DNA of 64,000 bases from Leucobacter luti. Lineage in GTDB: Bacteria > Actinomycetota > Actinomycetes > Actinomycetales > Microbacteriaceae. Made by a program: the position numbers and the translations under genes. Below, piece by piece: positions 61,186-64,000 of the stretch (the stretch's first letter is position 1; every line of letters begins with the position of its first letter). Location: contig NZ_SHKI01000002.1 in NCBI RefSeq assembly GCF_004217175.1, forward strand, positions 611,000-674,999, in the 5' to 3' direction. Under the pieces are notes generated by a model. The model was not told the DNA's origin. It worked only from the letters and a program-made list of their open reading frames with translations, and did not search any database.

Positions 61186-61292
61186 GCGGTGGGGCGGGGC
61201 GTGGCCGGGCCAGAAGGGCGCGGGCGCGGGCGCGAGACGTGGCGGTGCCGAGGCAGGTGCGGGCGCGGCGGCGCGCGCGGGGCGGGGACCGG

Positions 61293-63023
61293 CTACGCGT
61301 GGCTGCCGGGCGGGGTGAGGCGCGTCTCGTGCGCGTCGAGGGCGAGCTCGGCGGCGCGGAGCGCCTGCGAACTGTAGCGGCCGATCGCGCGCTCGTCGAG
61401 GAGCGCAGTGCGCTGCGCCTCGAGCGCGACCCGGCTGAGCCGCACGAACGCCCGCGCGGGGGTCTCCTCGCTGGGCAGCACCATCGCGCCCGTGGCCCCG
61501 TGCGTGAGCGTGATCGGTGCGAGGCCGTTGCGCACGTTCGCCCGCGCACGCTCCACGACGGCCTCGGGCACGGGCGGCTGATCCTCCGCCCCGTTGGCGA
61601 TCGCGTCGTCAATCGCGGCGTCTGCGGCCTCGACCAGATCCCCCTTCAGCGAGACCAGCTCGCTCGTGCTTGCCCCCGCGCCGGAACCATTGGGCCAGAG
61701 CTTGCGGATCACGAGCGGCAGCGTGAGCCCGTGCAGCAGCAGCGTGATCACTGCGACGCCGAAGGCGATCAGAATGATCTGCGCGCGATACGGAATCCCC
61801 ACGGGGATCGACTGCGCCGCCGCGAGCGTGACCACGCCGCGCATTCCGCTCCACGACAGCGCGGCGCCGTCGCGCCAGCCGAGCCGTTGCGAGCGCTCGT
61901 GTTCGAGGTCCGCCTGGGTGCGCTTCGCCAGGCGTTCAACGCGCTGGAGGCGCCGCTCGTCGGTGTTGACCGAGTCCTGCGCACGCCGCGCGAGTCTCGT
62001 GAACCCGTTGCTGCGCTGCTCAAAGCGATCGAGCGAGCCGCGCATTGACGCGATGAGCGGCACCATGAATAGGGCACGGCAGACGATCAGGACGGCGACG
62101 AGCGCAACCGAGATGAGGAGCACGTGCTCAAGGCGCAGGGGGCTCTCGCCCACGTGCTCCACGAGCGCGTGGAGTTGCAGCCCCATGACGAGGAACACGC
62201 CGTTCTCCATCGCAAACTGCACGGTGCGCCAGTTGAGCCGCTCGTTCATGCGGGCCGTCGCGCTAAAGCGCCGTGAGGCGTGGTGCCCGGTGTAGAGCCC
62301 GGTGACGACGACCGCGAGCACGCCAGACGCCTCCATTGCCTCGGCGGGGATGAACGACACGAACGGCACCGCGAACGACACCATCGTGTCGTACACCGGG
62401 TTATGGAGCTTCGAGCGGATCCACACCGTAATGACGCCGATGAGCCCGCCGACCGCGATCGCGACGGTGACCGAGAACGCGAACGACCCTGCGGCCTCCC
62501 AGAACACGAAGCTGCCGGAGACCGCGGCGATCGCGGTCTTGAGGAGCACGAGCGAGGTCGCGTCGTTCACGAGGCTCTCGCCCTCGAGGATCGCGACCAC
62601 GCGATCCGGCATGCCGAGCCGCTTACCGATCGAGGTCGCCGCGACGGCGTCGGTGGGGCTGATCACCGCGCCGAGCGCGATCGCGACGGGCAGCGGGATC
62701 GTCGGGACGACGAAGTGGAGCACCGCGCCGACCACGACCGCCGTGATCACCACGAGGAGTACCGAGAGGCCGACGACGGGCCGCAGGTTGCGCCGGAAAT
62801 CGATGAGCGGCACGTTGACCGCGGCGGCGTAGAGCAGCGGAGGGAGGACGCCGAGCAGCACGACCTCGGGGTCGATCTCGACGAGGGGCACGAACGGGAG
62901 GTACCCGATCCCGATCCCGGTCACGACCAGCACGAGCGGGGCCGCGACACCGATCCTGCCGCCCAGGATGGAAGCGCCCACGAGCACGATGACGGCGATA
63001 ACAGCGATGAGCGCGACTTCCAT
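61293..63023 (-). CDS. Na+/H+ antiporter (CPA1/NhaP type)
   Basis: A 576-residue cation:proton antiporter with 11-12 hydrophobic segments. The ion-binding motifs GAVISPTDAVA (~residue 118) and EGESLVNDATSLVLL (~residue 148) are diagnostic of CPA1 NhaP/YjcE proteins. The C-terminal ~180 residues form a cytoplasmic domain with charged helices (RLQRVERLAKRTQADLEHERSQRLG between membrane segments and the final helices). Exchanges Na+ for H+ across the cytoplasmic membrane. It lies 26 bp after an HTH_42 gene on the same strand. Confidence 0.94.
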   Translation of the reverse strand: MEVALIAVIAVIVLVGASILGGRIGVAAPLVLVVTGIGIGYLPFVPLVEIDPEVVLLGVLPPLLYAAAVNVPLIDFRRNLRPVVGLSVLLVVITAVVVGAVLHFVVPTIPLPVAIALGAVISPTDAVAATSIGKRLGMPDRVVAILEGESLVNDATSLVLLKTAIAAVSGSFVFWEAAGSFAFSVTVAIAVGGLIGVITVWIRSKLHNPVYDTMVSFAVPFVSFIPAEAMEASGVLAVVVTGLYTGHHASRRFSATARMNERLNWRTVQFAMENGVFLVMGLQLHALVEHVGESPLRLEHVLLISVALVAVLIVCRALFMVPLIASMRGSLDRFEQRSNGFTRLARRAQDSVNTDERRLQRVERLAKRTQADLEHERSQRLGWRDGAALSWSGMRGVVTLAAAQSIPVGIPYRAQIILIAFGVAVITLLLHGLTLPLVIRKLWPNGSGAGASTSELVSLKGDLVEAADAAIDDAIANGAEDQPPVPEAVVERARANVRNGLAPITLTHGATGAMVLPSEETPARAFVRLSRVALEAQRTALLDERAIGRYSSQALRAAELALDAHETRLTPPGSHA

Positions 63024-63049
63024 GGCTCTACTTTCTCACGCGCTGCGAA

Positions 63050-64000
63050 TCACGGCTCGGTGCGTTTCTGCAGATCAACCGCCAGTGGGCCGATCTCGTG
63101 GAAGTCGCTCCAGTCCGCGACGAGCGGCGTAAGCGCACGCGCGTTGAGGCGAGTGCCGGGGAGCGGCGTCGCGGTGATTGCGCCCTTCGCGCCCGACCCG
63201 CGCCGCCACAGGCCGAGCACGCGACCGTTCTTGACAACGGTCGCCATGAACATGCCGTTGCGGCCGGGGACCACGTGATCGAAGTGTGCCGGATCAAGCT
63301 GCGCGGCGCGGTCTGTGTAGCCGAGCAGGTGCTCGTCGAAGGCGGGGAGGAGGTGCCAGGTGTCGCCGGGCCCGACGGGGGTGCCCGCCGTGCCCGCCAC
63401 GCTCGCAGCGGCGTCGGGATCGCCCCCTGCCGAACCCACACCAGCAGCTGCCGCGGCGATGGCCGCTGGCGTGGCCCAGAGCTGCGGGCCGCTCGCGTCG
63501 CCCAGGCGCAGCGGCGCCGCCCGCCCCGCCTGGCGCGCGAGATCGAAGGCGCGGCGCGCCTCGCGCAGCGTGAGCCCCGTCCACCACGCGAGGTCGTGCT
63601 CGGAGACGGGCCCGCGGGCTCCGGTGTAGCGCGCGGCGCACTCCGCGAGCACCTCGTCTCCCGTGAGGATTCGCGGAGCGGTGATCCACTCGTCCGCGCG
63701 CACGAGGAGCGGCTCCCCGGACTCGCGCACCGGGCCGAACGTGGTGAGCCCGTTCTGGCAGAGCCACCAGATCACGTGGTACCGCCACCCCGGCTGCCAT
63801 TCGATACCCGCCTCGGTCCACACCGCTGAGAGCCCGTCGCGGTCGAGCGCGGTGCCGCCGCGGAGCGCGTCGAGCGAGACCCCGACGAGCCGCTCGAGCG
63901 CGGCTTCGCTGAGCCCGATCGTGGCGCGGCGCTTGGGGGCCCCGGCGAGAACGCGGTGTGAGGTGACGCCCTGCAGCCAGCCGATGTCTTCGGCGGCGAC
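63050..64000 (-). CDS. winged-helix DNA-binding domain protein (HTH_42/PF06224 type), 5' end beyond window
   Basis: The frame is open from position 64000 to the stop at 63050, 316 codons; the start is outside. The visible part begins AAEDIGWLQGVTSHRVLAG and continues through QPGWRYHVIWWLCQNGLTTFGP, LLVRADEWI, GPVSEHDLAWWTGLTLREARRAF and LLPAFDEHLLGYTDRA to PLVADWSDFHEIGPLAVDLQ. This is the HTH_42 pattern of actinobacterial proteins related to AlkX/YcaQ-type DNA-binding glycosylases. It has a Gly/Ala-rich loop in the middle. It lies upstream of the Na+/H+ antiporter gene on the same strand. Confidence 0.85.
   Translation of the reverse strand, partial: VAAEDIGWLQGVTSHRVLAGAPKRRATIGLSEAALERLVGVSLDALRGGTALDRDGLSAVWTEAGIEWQPGWRYHVIWWLCQNGLTTFGPVRESGEPLLVRADEWITAPRILTGDEVLAECAARYTGARGPVSEHDLAWWTGLTLREARRAFDLARQAGRAAPLRLGDASGPQLWATPAAIAAAAAGVGSAGGDPDAAASVAGTAGTPVGPGDTWHLLPAFDEHLLGYTDRAAQLDPAHFDHVVPGRNGMFMATVVKNGRVLGLWRRGSGAKGAITATPLPGTRLNARALTPLVADWSDFHEIGPLAVDLQKRTEP

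Larger units (their letters stand above)
60406..61292. other. 887-bp gene-free region with four 57-bp palindromic elements
   Basis: No credible gene; open frames are low complexity. It contains GCGCCT hexamers (60511-60558), GCACGGA heptamers (60895-60915), and four elements each bounded by GCCGAGTG and CACTCGGC. The last two elements share flanking sequence as well. Confidence 0.8.

Noticed and set aside
60430-62048. Long plus-strand open frames over the palindromic array and antiporter
   Set aside because: Low-complexity translation and antisense to a clear Na+/H+ antiporter; produced by high GC content.

Overview
The window is very GC-rich DNA with strong AAGGAG-type ribosome binding sites, many ATGA start/stop overlaps, an alanine dehydrogenase divergent from an Lrp regulator, fused ABC transporter subunits and a Cas4-like nuclease/helicase fusion. 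This points to a high-GC actinobacterium, most plausibly a Microbacteriaceae member such as Leucobacter (inference; no rRNA or tRNA gene is visible). The content is mostly accessory catabolism rather than housekeeping.

Positions 1-20,250 look like an amine-utilisation island. It holds a TetR regulator cut by the window edge, an arylsulfatase, an oligopeptide-type lipoprotein, a minus-strand run of copper amine oxidase, YtcJ-like amidohydrolase and EthD-fold protein, two short-chain dehydrogenases, a MoaF-family gene followed by a complete Liv-type ABC importer (permease and ATPase fused), an AraC/FeaR-like regulator, and a class-III aminotransferase-fold enzyme translationally coupled to an APH-fold kinase. 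The combination of arylsulfatase, copper amine oxidase, SDR and MoaF recalls the tyramine-induced monoamine regulon of Klebsiella. The kinase/aminotransferase pair resembles kinase/phospho-lyase pairs that break down amino alcohols.

Positions 20,250-28,850 hold two TetR regulators and a self-contained operon of a second YtcJ-like amidohydrolase with its own dipeptide-type ABC importer, whose two ATPases are fused by an Ala/Gly linker. Its promoter region carries two overlapping perfect palindromes. A gene-free stretch at 28,850-29,809 carries trinucleotide and hexanucleotide repeats and three copies of a 60-bp palindromic element. An orphan AbiEi/nuclease-like gene follows.

Positions 31,000-42,000 hold a ThDP-dependent enzyme, an IclR regulator and a divergent aromatic-ring FAD monooxygenase. 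They are followed by an aldehyde dehydrogenase divergent from an APC amine/amino-acid permease, and a small membrane protein overlapping a flavin amine oxidase. These suggest further amine and aromatic catabolism.

Positions 41,200-64,000 are more chromosomal: a DUF4349 lipoprotein, an MFS exporter that may be leaderless, a DEAD-box RNA helicase, a coupled three-gene operon (nuclease/helicase, DUF998-like membrane protein, class I/II aminotransferase), an alcohol dehydrogenase, an APC permease, a PucR regulator, alanine dehydrogenase with divergent Lrp, nicotinamidase, a Na+/H+ antiporter and a truncated HTH_42 protein. The gap at 60,406-61,292 carries four copies of a 57-bp palindromic element whose termini match those of the 60-bp elements 31 kb away.
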